64,000 nt of DNA from an uncultured Clostridia bacterium. GTDB taxonomy: Bacteria > Bacillota > Clostridia > Lachnospirales > Anaerotignaceae. The notes beneath the pieces are model-generated. The model was not told the DNA's origin and ran no database searches. It saw nothing but the letters and a program-made list of their open reading frames with translations. Below, one piece after another: positions 28,914 through 37,883 of this stretch. The number at the start of each line of letters is the position of its first letter. The stretch's first letter is position 1. The position numbers and the translations under genes were made by a program. The DNA is taken from positions 73,663 to 137,662 of the forward strand of contig CAJUNT010000008.1 of the NCBI GenBank assembly GCA_910587735.1, written 5' to 3'.

Positions 28914-28953
28914 AAAAGCGCCCATGCTAGTGTCTGTGTATATAGGCGCTTTT
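28914..28953 (-). terminator. Terminator of the GHKL/LytTR unit
   Basis: AAAAGCGCC (28914-28922) pairs with GGCGCTTTT (28945-28953); on the minus strand it is followed by ATTTTTTTGTC. It lies between the GHKL kinase gene and the fapA start. Between 28954 and 29163 I see no gene: two short frames there (12 codons on the minus strand, 18 on the plus) lack ribosome sites. Confidence 0.8.
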
Positions 28954-29163
28954 TATAAAATAAATATTTTACAGATTTGAGTATATCAATGGGAAACGAT
29001 TTAAATGCTGTTCATGGGGTCGTAATAAGCAAATTAAATATTTGACTTACTCAATAAAACTGCTAATATTTACTTATCATATTCTTATATCAATATTCTA
29101 CAAAAAATTACATAAAAATTCATTCATTTGGGACATTTTGTATTTTTTATTATCTATTTTGTT

Positions 29164-30456
29164 TTATACTTCAATCAATATTCTGCACAAAAACAAATTG
29201 TTTTCACATTTAAAATCAATATCACCATGATAAATATTGACACTTCTAATAATGCTTTGAATACCTATACCCTCTTTATGTTTTGACTTTGGTATGCCTT
29301 GCTCAAAATGTATATCATCATTACAGGTATTTTTTACTATAATGGCTAATTTTTTACATTTAATGTATAATGACACATCAATTTTAGTAACAGGCTTTCC
29401 AGAGTCTTGACAGCCATGTATCGCATTATCAAGTACATTCCCTAATATTGCTGTTAAATCAATATCCCTAATGTTGATATCATTTCCTACTTTTGCATCA
29501 ATAGATATTGCAACACCTGCCATAGTAGCTTTTTCCACATAAGCTGTAAAAATACTGTTTATTGTTCTGTTTTCACAATATACCTTAAAAGCATTGTTTT
29601 CAATTTCCTGCTCTTGCTCACTTAAATATTGTAGTAATCCATCTATATCCCCCTTTTTGGCATACTCTGCAATCATCAAATTGTGATGTCTGGAATCATG
29701 TCTGATACGTTTTGATGTCCATATGCTTTTTTGTATTTCAGAAAATTCTTTTTCTAAAAAAGCATTATTCATAGCAGTATATTTTAATTCTTCTCTTATT
29801 AGATTTTCTTTCAACATAGTAAACATCATTTGTAACATAACAATATGTGTAGCAAACAATATCGTACAAATACCGATAAATAAAATTTGTTCTTGCAATG
29901 ACCTTGCCATCACATGAGTTGGGTACATACCAGAATAAATAACTAATACATCACCTAAAAATGCTATTAATGCAAGTACTGCCCAGTTAATTTTAAATGT
30001 ATTTGCTAGTTCTCTGTATGTTTTTCTCAAAGCACGATAATATGCATAAAACACAACTATAAAATATAATATCCTAAATAATATATCTATCCAAGGATTC
30101 CCATTACAACAAACATATGCAAGTGAAACGCTGATATAAATACCAAACAATAACACAAATGTTTGCAGACATATATTATATATCACTTGAAATAATGTGT
30201 TTTCACTTAATGCATAAAAAAATAATGTTGCCCATATCACAATGGATATTGTGCAATATTTTGAATAGCTTTCGCTATCAACAGATACCCATATTGTACC
30301 TACCAGCGTATGAAATAGTATAAAAAATATATAATAAAAAATGTTTTTTTTATAGGAATATTTTGGATTGTCTAAAACAAGAAATAAAAAACATAGCTGA
30401 GCGATTTCAAGCAAATTACGACAAATACTAAGTTGTGCAGTAATTCCCAATACCAC
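29164..30456 (-). CDS. GHKL-domain sensor histidine kinase (AgrC-like)
   Basis: About 430 residues: six membrane helices to residue 215, then a His box RIRHDSRHHNLMIAEYAKKG and a GHKL ATPase domain with DLTAILGNVLDNAIHGCQ and KEGIGIQSIIRSV. This is the HPK10-type architecture that pairs with LytTR regulators and senses peptides in several known systems. The start is uncertain: GGGGGAGG after the regulator stop is nine bases from an in-frame GTG (30456), whereas the longer frame to 30492 overlaps the regulator. No AgrB- or AgrD-like gene is visible. Confidence 0.85.
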   Translation of the reverse strand: MVLGITAQLSICRNLLEIAQLCFLFLVLDNPKYSYKKNIFYYIFFILFHTLVGTIWVSVDSESYSKYCTISIVIWATLFFYALSENTLFQVIYNICLQTFVLLFGIYISVSLAYVCCNGNPWIDILFRILYFIVVFYAYYRALRKTYRELANTFKINWAVLALIAFLGDVLVIYSGMYPTHVMARSLQEQILFIGICTILFATHIVMLQMMFTMLKENLIREELKYTAMNNAFLEKEFSEIQKSIWTSKRIRHDSRHHNLMIAEYAKKGDIDGLLQYLSEQEQEIENNAFKVYCENRTINSIFTAYVEKATMAGVAISIDAKVGNDINIRDIDLTAILGNVLDNAIHGCQDSGKPVTKIDVSLYIKCKKLAIIVKNTCNDDIHFEQGIPKSKHKEGIGIQSIIRSVNIYHGDIDFKCENNLFLCRILIEV

Positions 30457-30472
30457 AGCATCATTCCTCCCC

Positions 30473-31189
30473 CTAATTACAATAATATTCAAAATATGCC
30501 TCTTTTAATTTGGCATATGCTCCCCTAGGTAAATAAAAATCTTTTCCATTTGTAAATGTTAGCTTTTTAGAGTTAAAATTTTTGATATGATATAAATTTA
30601 CAATGTAAGAAGAACCTAATTTTATAAATTCTGTCCATTTTTGCATACATTCATATAAAGCTGTCATAGTGATTCTAATTTTTTTATTACTTCCATCAAT
30701 TAAATGAATACACTGATAATTTTTTTGTGATTCGCAATATATAATGTTGCATATTGCTATGCGCTCCAACATACCTTCTACACGTAATATAATATATTGC
30801 TCTGTTTCTTTTTGATATTCCTCTGTCAATTTTTTTATAATAGAAAATAGCTGTTGTTCTTTTAATGGTTTTACTAAATATTGTATAGCATTTACACCAT
30901 ATGCTTCTAATGCATGGTCTTTTGATGTTGTAATAAAAACAATATTATTTTCAAATCCAATTTGACGGAGTTTTTTAGCAACTTCCACACCATTTTCCTG
31001 TTCCATATAGACATCTAAAAATAATATGTCTGGTATATAACCTGTATTGATACAACAATATAATTTTTTTGCGGATAAAAAAGTTTTAATATTACATTCT
31101 AATTTATTGTTTTTTATATACTTTTTTAACAGTATAACTATTTTATCAATTTCTTTTTGTTCATCGTCACATATTGCTATTGTATACAT
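30473..31189 (-). CDS. LytTR-family response regulator
   Basis: 238 residues. The receiver domain starts YTIAICDDEQKEI with the phospho-Asp in DILFLDVYMEQENG and Lys in YLVKPLKEQQ; the LytTR DNA-binding domain begins near 140 (NIIYCESQKNYQCIHL, then SSYIVNLYHIKNF and YLPRGAYAKLKEAYFEYY). It is the partner of the GHKL kinase encoded immediately downstream. GGAGTTAGTG precedes the ATG at 31189; a GTG one codon earlier is less likely. LytTR regulators bind pairs of short direct repeats upstream of targets, none of which I could fix here. Confidence 0.9.
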   Translation of the reverse strand: MYTIAICDDEQKEIDKIVILLKKYIKNNKLECNIKTFLSAKKLYCCINTGYIPDILFLDVYMEQENGVEVAKKLRQIGFENNIVFITTSKDHALEAYGVNAIQYLVKPLKEQQLFSIIKKLTEEYQKETEQYIILRVEGMLERIAICNIIYCESQKNYQCIHLIDGSNKKIRITMTALYECMQKWTEFIKLGSSYIVNLYHIKNFNSKKLTFTNGKDFYLPRGAYAKLKEAYFEYYCN

Positions 31190-31547
31190 CACTAACTCCT
31201 TTAAAAGTATTATTCTATTTTAACTATATTATAATATCATCTACTTTGCAATAGAAATAAAATCATATTCACATAATGAAAATGTATTATTGTTTTTTTC
31301 AGTAATGCCATTATTTTAATAAAAAATATAACATAATTTTACATTGTTTTGATTATAATATGAAATAATATCATTTGTCAATTCATAATAATCTAGTATA
31401 AAATCATTTTACAACCGAAAAAATTATCAAAATATTAGTATTATATTAAATATAATCTAATAATAAGTTATTTTATAGCTTATTTCAGCTTATCAATAAA
31501 GTCTTACCCATACTTATTTTAAAGCAATAAAATATAGGAGAAAAAAT
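31190..31547. other. Divergent intergenic region between the LytTR and XRE genes
   Basis: About 355 bases of very AT-rich sequence. A plus-strand promoter candidate is TTGTCA (31375-31380), 16-base spacer, TATAAA (31397-31402), about 145 bases before the first XRE gene. A short direct repeat AGCTTAT lies near 31477-31493. Nothing else is supported. Confidence 0.4.
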
Positions 31548-31856
31548 ATGTTTGATAAAATAAAATTTGGAAATACCATTAAAAAACTTTGTAAAATCAA
31601 TCATTTAACTGCATATCAACTTGCACAAAAATTAAATGTCAGTGAAGATTATTTATATAAAATTCAAAATGGTAAAAATATACCTTCTATTGCTATGTTT
31701 ATTTCTATTATCAATTATTTTGGATTAAGCGCAGAAAATTTTTATTATTTTGATATCAAATCAAGTCAACAAAATACATTACATTTTACAAATATAGAAT
31801 ATAAATTTTTGTATGAGACATTGATTGATTATGTTATGTCTAATGAGTTACAATAA
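31548..31856 (+). CDS. XRE-family helix-turn-helix regulator
   Basis: 102 residues. One helix-turn-helix domain covers most of it (NTIKKLCKINHLTAYQLAQKLNVSEDYLYKIQNGKNIPSI). The remaining C-terminus is short and Tyr/Phe-rich. Ribosome site AGGAG is eight bases before the ATG. It is followed 16 bases later by a second XRE gene and is divergent from the LytTR/GHKL pair. Target unknown. Confidence 0.8.
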   Translation: MFDKIKFGNTIKKLCKINHLTAYQLAQKLNVSEDYLYKIQNGKNIPSIAMFISIINYFGLSAENFYYFDIKSSQQNTLHFTNIEYKFLYETLIDYVMSNELQ

Positions 31857-31872
31857 AAGGCGGTATGATAAT

Positions 31873-32250
31873 ATGTTTGATAATATGGCACTTGGTAAAA
31901 GAATGAAATATTATCGAAATAAAAAAAATTTATCTCAAAAACAATTAGCAAATTTGGTTGATATGCCTCAAAGTACAATATCTCGTTTAGAAAGGGGTGT
32001 GATTGGGCTATTTAATATTAAAAAATTGAGTATTTTAGCAGATGCACTTGATGTAACATTAGATGACCTGCTTTATGATAGTATTGATTCATTAAAAAAA
32101 CAAAATGAAAATATTTCATTTTCTCATTATGAAATGAAATTAAAAGAACTTTTATTAACATTTAATGACAATCAATTATTATTTTATAATCATTTGATTG
32201 AAAATTTTGTTACATTTAAAGAGCTTTCTCAAAAAGAAAAAAAAGAATAA
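31873..32250 (+). CDS. XRE-family helix-turn-helix regulator
   Basis: 125 residues from the ATG at 31873, behind AAAGGCGG. The frame extends upstream to 31825 but would overlap the first XRE gene. The helix-turn-helix is LGKRMKYYRNKKNLSQKQLANLVDMPQSTISRLERG, and the C-terminus ends in a charged helix (LSQKEKKE). It is similar in layout to SinR/immunity-repressor-like proteins. Forms a two-gene unit with the preceding regulator. Confidence 0.82.
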   Translation: MFDNMALGKRMKYYRNKKNLSQKQLANLVDMPQSTISRLERGVIGLFNIKKLSILADALDVTLDDLLYDSIDSLKKQNENISFSHYEMKLKELLLTFNDNQLLFYNHLIENFVTFKELSQKEKKE

Positions 32251-32253
32251 AAA

Positions 32254-32281
32254 TACAGCAGTAATTGATATTACTGCTGTA
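32254..32281. terminator. Bidirectional terminator between XRE and copper-amine-oxidase-N genes
   Basis: Perfect 11-bp stem TACAGCAGTAA / TTACTGCTGTA with a six-base loop. On the minus strand a long T-rich run follows, so it is a good terminator for the minus-strand gene; the plus-strand tail is weaker. Confidence 0.75.
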
Positions 32282-32290
32282 CTAATTTGT

Positions 32291-33403
32291 TTAGTATGTT
32301 ATAAATAATTCTTTTCCCTGCTCTATCCACACAATATTTTCTTTTGTAATGCTTAATATTTCGATTACTGCTTTTATAGGTATATACAGTCTATTGTTTT
32401 TTATTTCTACTGATACTGGCATATTGATATCATTTCCGTTTAAATTCATAATGTCGCTGTCTTTTTTAATAACGGCATATCGGGGACTTGTTTTGTATGT
32501 TTTTATCAAAGCTGTTTGTTCTTTTTCGTCCCAAAAAATATGTATAGATGTTTTGGGCTCTGATAGCACTTCTATATCTTTTACTGCTATCATAATTTCT
32601 CCATCTTTTTCATATGTGTTGCATAATTTGCCTTTTATTAAATATTTATCTTTTTGTGAATACGGTGGCGGATAGTCATTTTTTTCATACCAGTCTGATT
32701 GTGTTTGTGCTTCCTTTACTTCTTTTTCATTGATGTAATATGAATATTTCTTTTCGTCAATTTTTGTTTTTCCTTTTATTTCTATTTCAAGTATTCTAAA
32801 ACCATAATAAAGGTCACCTGTTAAATGCTTTTCATGGTAGTTACTCCATGCAGCATATTCTATTGTTCTACAGCCACTTTGTCCCCTTATATCTCTAATA
32901 TTGTTAGAATATAATGATGTTACGCCACGAGCATTTGTTATAATAAATAAATCATCTGTGCCTATAAAAATATCATTTTCTGTTATATCTGGCACAACTG
33001 TTAGTACTCTTTCCATGCCATCTGCTATTACCTTTCTTTGTCCTTCAAAAAATGTAACATTTTTGCCTTCTAATGTTATAGTAACTATTTTTTTATTTTG
33101 ATTGTAAACAAATTCAGAACTTTGTCCATTTTGTTCAATCAATTCCCTAAAAGGTAGCATAATGATATTTTCTTTTATATAAGACTTTTTTTGAAAATTT
33201 ATTTCTTTGCCTCCTATTTCTAATATTATCTCTCCATTATATATACATAGCAGATATCTTGGTGAAAAATCAATATCATCAATGGTTTTTGGTAAACTAT
33301 CTGGTACAGTATCGAAAAATTCTGATGTACTTGCTATCGCAACAATAGGAAAACAAAAAAACATAGTAAATAATATCCATATAGTAATGATATATTTTTT
33401 CAT
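32291..33403 (-). CDS. Secreted copper amine oxidase N-terminal domain protein
   Basis: 370 residues with a signal peptide (IITIWILFTMFFCFPIVAIA). Two copper-amine-oxidase-N repeats are seen: one around residues 60-140 (ILEIGGKEINFQKKSYI, IIMLPFRELIEQNG) and one near the C-terminus (SVEIKNNRLYIPIKAVIEIL, VWIEQGKELFITY). These beta repeats occur in surface or cell-wall proteins of clostridia and do not imply amine oxidase activity. The middle section is not recognised. Alone in its unit. Confidence 0.75.
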   Translation of the reverse strand: MKKYIITIWILFTMFFCFPIVAIASTSEFFDTVPDSLPKTIDDIDFSPRYLLCIYNGEIILEIGGKEINFQKKSYIKENIIMLPFRELIEQNGQSSEFVYNQNKKIVTITLEGKNVTFFEGQRKVIADGMERVLTVVPDITENDIFIGTDDLFIITNARGVTSLYSNNIRDIRGQSGCRTIEYAAWSNYHEKHLTGDLYYGFRILEIEIKGKTKIDEKKYSYYINEKEVKEAQTQSDWYEKNDYPPPYSQKDKYLIKGKLCNTYEKDGEIMIAVKDIEVLSEPKTSIHIFWDEKEQTALIKTYKTSPRYAVIKKDSDIMNLNGNDINMPVSVEIKNNRLYIPIKAVIEILSITKENIVWIEQGKELFITY

Positions 33404-33455
33404 GATGACACCACCTTTAATACATTCTTACATTAAAATATTTTTCAACCTACTA

Positions 33456-33740
33456 TCAATTTGCTGCAAATAAATATTTATAATCTGTACGATTATCATC
33501 TTCTGTATAAGCACATATTTCTGAATCATAACTTCTTTTAGAAGCTGATTTATAAATACCTATTAGTTCATAATTTATAATTTCCTTCATCGTCATATAG
33601 CATAGCAATCGTAGAACCACTATCTCCAGAAAATGTTTTTTTCGTATCTATTGTTTTTAACATTATCATATTATAATAAACACATTCTCCATTATCATCA
33701 GGATTATCAAAACGTTTTTTGCAGTTAAATGTTGCAAATT
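33456..33740 (-). pseudogene. C-terminal fragment of a trypsin-like (S1) serine protease
   Basis: Reading the minus strand gives FATFNCKKRFDNPDDNGE, CVYYNMIMLKTIDTKKT, then FSGDSGSTIAMLYDDEGNY, where GDSGS is the S1 active-site serine motif. A frame change follows, then ELIGIYKSASKRSYDSE and YTEDDNRTDYKYLFAAN before a stop. The frameshift is explained exactly by a tandem 7-base duplication, ATAATTT twice at 33570-33583; removing one copy joins GNY to ELIGIYKS. The 5-prime part is missing: the frame ends at about 33740 where an AraC fragment starts on the other strand. Confidence 0.6.
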
Positions 33741-33741
33741 A

Positions 33742-33933
33742 TTTCGCAGTTATATCAATCAAACACCAAACGCTTATTTAATTTCTTATCGTCTGAATCA
33801 AAGTATAAAATTGCTTTGTAATACAGATAAAAGCATTTCTGATATTGCTTTTGATGTTGGATTTCATGGAGCAAGTTATTATTCTGAAACATTTCGTAAA
33901 TGGTTTGGTATCAGTCCTACAAAATATAAATAA
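33742..33933 (+). pseudogene. C-terminal fragment of an AraC-family regulator
   Basis: The plus strand reads FRSYINQTPNAYLISYRLNQ and continues through KSISDIAFDVGFHGASYY to KWFGISPTKYK and a stop. This is the second half of an AraC/XylS DNA-binding domain. There is no start codon or N-terminal part; the frame abuts the protease fragment of the opposite strand at about 33740. Its terminator is still present just downstream. Confidence 0.7.
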
Positions 33934-33966
33934 AAAGCCGAATAGTATTTCTTCGGCTTTTTATTT
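33933..33966 (+). terminator. Terminator left from the AraC-type gene
   Basis: AAAAGCCGAA / TTCGGCTTTT stem with a T-rich tail directly after the AraC fragment stop. Confidence 0.8.
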
Positions 33967-34010
33967 TTGTTACATTATTATTAATTTGATAAAACGCTCT
34001 TTCCTATATT

Positions 34011-34958
34011 TTACATTGGTGTAGATGTAATATAAACTGTTTTTGTATCGCCGTCCCATGTTACATTTGCTCCAAATGCTTCCGCAACAAAACGAGCAGG
34101 AACAAGTGTATAACCATTATAACTGATTGCAGGAGATTCTAATGTTTTCGCCTCTCCATTGATATAAGCAGTTGCGCTATTTAATGTTAATGTAACTCTT
34201 TTATCACCTTTTACAGCAACAGCTTGTTTTGTTTCAGCATTCCATGTTATAGTTGCTCCTAATGATTCAAATATACTTCTCATAGGAACCATTGTTCTGC
34301 CGTTAATATTTTGTGGTGCAACATCTGATATAAGAGTATTACCATCTATTACAACAGATATATTTTGTGTTTTTTGTACTGGAGTTTGCTGTGTTGCTGT
34401 TTCTTCTCCTAAAAAATTAGGGAAAATATAAAATGAAATATCTAAATTTTCATCGAAATCTCTCATATAAATGACATCATTATGCGCAAATTGATATGTA
34501 CTAATATCATAGTCATGAAGCCCAAGATTTTTTTCTAATTCATAGTCAAAACCTTCTTCTTCAATATCCTCATCTAAAATATAAGTAGCAAGTGCAAAGT
34601 ATATTGCAAAATATTCCCAATTAACATCATCTACATCTTCTACATTAACTTGTAACTGTATCGCTTTTAAATTATCATTTTCTATATTTGTAATACAAGT
34701 AAATTGAATTTCTTTTCTTTTTGCTATATATGCTCCATAAATTTCGTGTGAGCCTTCCAAAAAGTCTAATTCATATTCTTCTCCATATTCTTCTACTAAT
34801 AATGTATTTAATTGTTGTATAAACTCTTTTCCTGTGATATCAAATTCTTCATCAAATGGAATAATTTCAAATTCTTCTGCAAATATGTTAAAAGCCATAG
34901 TATGAATACAAAGTACTAATGTAATGAAAAATGCTGTTACTTTTTTGATACTGTTCAT
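34011..34958 (-). CDS. Secreted copper amine oxidase N-terminal domain protein
   Basis: 315 residues with a signal peptide (VTAFFITLVLCIHTMAFNIFA). An acidic domain of unknown function (about 30-200) is followed by a classical tandem copper-amine-oxidase-N module: VVIDGNTLISDVAPQNINGR, TMVPMRSIFESLGATITWN, then TLVPARFVAEAFGANVTW. Such modules are common on clostridial surface proteins. It is a single-gene unit with its upstream region facing the hybrid kinase operon. Confidence 0.82.
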   Translation of the reverse strand: MNSIKKVTAFFITLVLCIHTMAFNIFAEEFEIIPFDEEFDITGKEFIQQLNTLLVEEYGEEYELDFLEGSHEIYGAYIAKRKEIQFTCITNIENDNLKAIQLQVNVEDVDDVNWEYFAIYFALATYILDEDIEEEGFDYELEKNLGLHDYDISTYQFAHNDVIYMRDFDENLDISFYIFPNFLGEETATQQTPVQKTQNISVVIDGNTLISDVAPQNINGRTMVPMRSIFESLGATITWNAETKQAVAVKGDKRVTLTLNSATAYINGEAKTLESPAISYNGYTLVPARFVAEAFGANVTWDGDTKTVYITSTPM

Positions 34959-35167
34959 AAATAACCCCCCTATTTTTTACAATATTATCATTTTTTACAA
35001 TGCTATTTTTATACTCCTTTCTACATATTTTTATTAAATATACTACTTTTTGTAATATTTTTCAATAGGATATTAGTATAAATTTTATATTTTATTGCAT
35101 TCTATAACAACAACATTTATATCAAAAATATAGATATTACATATATTTCAAAATCATACAATAAATA

Positions 35168-35197
35168 TTGACACAAAAATAACGTACAGGTTATAAT
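35168..35197 (+). promoter_or_regulatory. Promoter of the hybrid kinase operon
   Basis: TTGACA (35168-35173), 18-base spacer, TATAAT (35192-35197), leaving a leader of about 110 bases before the kinase ATG, in which I see no obvious riboswitch. The rest of the 34959-35314 gap shows nothing else. Confidence 0.75.
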
Positions 35198-35314
35198 GAT
35201 ACATAATTGTAATGTTTATATTATAATACATATTTATGCAACAAGTAATTGATAGTATCATAACATATAATAAGTTATTTATAATTAGTAAAAGTAACAG
35301 AACGGAGAGGAAAC

Positions 35315-37879
35315 ATGGAAAAAAAACAAAAAAATAGAAAGGATAAAAGTATATCTTTGCTACTTCCTATTATACTTGTTTTTTGTATATTGGGAACGGT
35401 TGTATTTTCTGTATCACATAAAATATCAACAGAAATGTCTCATTCAGCAATTCAAAACTTAAGTGAAAGTTTAGATTTAATGAAGGGTACAATAGAAGCA
35501 ATACTTCTAAAAGAGGCGGAATTTCAAAAACTGATTTCACACGAAATTGCAAATATAGAAAATCCAGAGGAATTTATTCGCTCTTATCATAAAAATCAAA
35601 CAATGGTAAAACTGTCTATTATACTATCAGGAGAAACGGAAGGTATTTCAAATACAGGAGAAGTATTTACAGAAGATGGATTAAACTTTTCTTTTGGAAA
35701 AAAAGTATATGATTTGCCTATATCTGAATCTTATTTAAATTATATGGGAACATGGGCATATACTATAAAATGTCCTGTTATCAAAAATAGAAAACAGATT
35801 GCAACACTCTATGCTGAATATGTTTATGATTCTTTTGATAAGTCACTTCCTAATGGCTTTTATAATGGTAAGGCAATGCTTTATATTATGGACGCTAAAA
35901 CAGAAAGACTGATATTAAAACCGAAAGGTATGGGGGAACGTAGCGCAGGACACTTGAATTTAGAGGATTTTTTTCGTGCCAACAATATTCTTGATTCAAA
36001 TCTTCGTGATGAATTAAGAAGTTCTGTAAAAAATGGCAAAAATGTATTATTTTATCATGATATCAGACACAAAAATGCACTCAATTATATGTGGTCAGTA
36101 AATGATGGCGCAATTTATTTAATAGGTTATGTACCCATTGAGGCAATACAACAAGAAGGAAAAACAGTAAATCAAAATATATTTATTGTTGTTGCTGTTA
36201 TGTTAAGTGCATTTTTTTTATGTTGTATGTTATATTATTTCAACCAAAGACAACAAAATAAAATTAGAAAAGAAAGAGAAATAGAAAGAGAAATACATAA
36301 CAAGCAACTTGCAGAGGCATTACAAGCTGCACAAATAGCAAGTAATTCCAAAACAACATTTCTTTCTAATATGTCACACGATATTCGTACACCTATGAAT
36401 GCTGTATTAGGATTTACAACACTGCTTGCTATGGATGCAGAAAATCCTGCAAAAGTAAGAGAATACACTAAAAAAATTTTTGCCTCAGGACAGCATTTAT
36501 TGAGTTTAATAAATGATATATTAGATGTTTCTAAAATTGAAAGTGGTAAAGTGGTACTAAATATTGACAAATTTACATTAAATGATTTGGTATCTTCTAT
36601 TGATGCTATTATACGCCCTATGGCAAAATCGAAAAATCAAATATTTCATATGGAAGTTACAGGTATAAAACATGAATGCTTTATGGGTGATGAAACAAGA
36701 ATCAATCAAATATTGATAAATCTGCTTTCTAATGCTGTAAAATATACTCAGCCAAAAGGAAATATATGGTTTCGTATTATAGGATTAAAACAACGCTCTC
36801 ATCAATATGAACATATACGAATAGAAGTAGAAGATGATGGATATGGTATGACACCAGAATATCTTGAAACAATATTTGATGCATTTACAAGAGCAGAAAA
36901 TAGTACAACAAATAAAGTACAAGGTACAGGGCTTGGTATGGCAATTACCAAAAATATTATAGAACTTATGGGCGGAACAATAGAAGTATTCAGCGAAGTA
37001 GATAAAGGAAGCTTATTTAGAGTAGAGCTGGAATTCCGTATACCAGAAGAACAGGTTGATAAACAATTCTGGAAAAATTATGGTATATCAAATATATTGG
37101 CAGTTGATAATGTTTTAGATGTTTGTCAAAGTATTAAAACGCTTATGCATGATACAGATGTTTCAATAGAAACATTTGTTGATATTCAAAAAGCATTACA
37201 AACTATTTATGATAATAAACAACTTTATGATATGATATTACTTGGTTGTAATGCCCCTATCACAAAAAAAATAGATACAGCAAAAAAAATACGTGAAATA
37301 CTGCCTGATGTTTGTATAATATTTTTAATAGAAAATGATAGTGAAGATGTTGAGCAAATGATTGATATGGAAAACACTGCTATACTCATAAAACCATTTT
37401 TTGTATCTGCATTAAAAGAAAAAATATTAGAAATGCACCATCTATCAAATAGTGAAAATGCATTCTCTAATACAGATGTGCCAACACTGGAAGGAATGCA
37501 CTTTCTTGCTGCAGAAGATAATGAAATCAATGCCGAAATATTAGAAGAAATATTGACAATGGAAGGGGCAAGCTGTGAAATTGTTGAAAATGGTAAAATG
37601 GCATTAGAACATTTTCAAAAATCTTCAGAATATGAATTTGATGCCATACTTATGGACGTCCAAATGCCCATTATGAATGGTTATGAAGCAACAAAAGCAA
37701 TTAGAGCATTACAAAGAAAGGATGCTCAAACGATACCAATTATCGCTATGACAGCAAATGCTTTTGTAGAAGATGAAAAAGAAGCATTAAAATCAGGTAT
37801 GAATATACACATATCAAAACCGATTGATATCGATATGCTATATCAAACAATTAAGCAATGTGTAAAAAGAAAGGAGTAA
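35315..37879 (+). CDS. Hybrid sensor histidine kinase with two receiver domains
   Basis: 854 residues. Membrane helices near 14-35 and 288-308 enclose an extracytoplasmic sensor domain. The kinase core has the His in SNMSHDIRTPMNAVLGF, an N box (INQILINLLSNAVKY), and G boxes (VEDDGYGMTPE, GTGLGMAITK). The first receiver-like domain (about 570-690) is degenerate, with LLGCNAP where the phospho-Asp motif should be; the second is intact, with Asp781 in LMDVQMPIMNGYEAT and SKPID Lys. Ribosome site GGAGAGG. The solute-binding lipoprotein gene follows four bases after its stop, so the two are co-expressed. Confidence 0.92.
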   Translation: MEKKQKNRKDKSISLLLPIILVFCILGTVVFSVSHKISTEMSHSAIQNLSESLDLMKGTIEAILLKEAEFQKLISHEIANIENPEEFIRSYHKNQTMVKLSIILSGETEGISNTGEVFTEDGLNFSFGKKVYDLPISESYLNYMGTWAYTIKCPVIKNRKQIATLYAEYVYDSFDKSLPNGFYNGKAMLYIMDAKTERLILKPKGMGERSAGHLNLEDFFRANNILDSNLRDELRSSVKNGKNVLFYHDIRHKNALNYMWSVNDGAIYLIGYVPIEAIQQEGKTVNQNIFIVVAVMLSAFFLCCMLYYFNQRQQNKIRKEREIEREIHNKQLAEALQAAQIASNSKTTFLSNMSHDIRTPMNAVLGFTTLLAMDAENPAKVREYTKKIFASGQHLLSLINDILDVSKIESGKVVLNIDKFTLNDLVSSIDAIIRPMAKSKNQIFHMEVTGIKHECFMGDETRINQILINLLSNAVKYTQPKGNIWFRIIGLKQRSHQYEHIRIEVEDDGYGMTPEYLETIFDAFTRAENSTTNKVQGTGLGMAITKNIIELMGGTIEVFSEVDKGSLFRVELEFRIPEEQVDKQFWKNYGISNILAVDNVLDVCQSIKTLMHDTDVSIETFVDIQKALQTIYDNKQLYDMILLGCNAPITKKIDTAKKIREILPDVCIIFLIENDSEDVEQMIDMENTAILIKPFFVSALKEKILEMHHLSNSENAFSNTDVPTLEGMHFLAAEDNEINAEILEEILTMEGASCEIVENGKMALEHFQKSSEYEFDAILMDVQMPIMNGYEATKAIRALQRKDAQTIPIIAMTANAFVEDEKEALKSGMNIHISKPIDIDMLYQTIKQCVKRKE

Positions 37880-37883
37880 AAAT

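Noticed and set aside
28954..29163. Possible AgrD-like signal peptide gene (12-codon minus-strand frame MSQMNEFLCNFL, or 18-codon plus-strand frame) after the GHKL kinase
   Set aside because: No ribosome binding site, no conserved AgrD flanks and no AgrB gene nearby.
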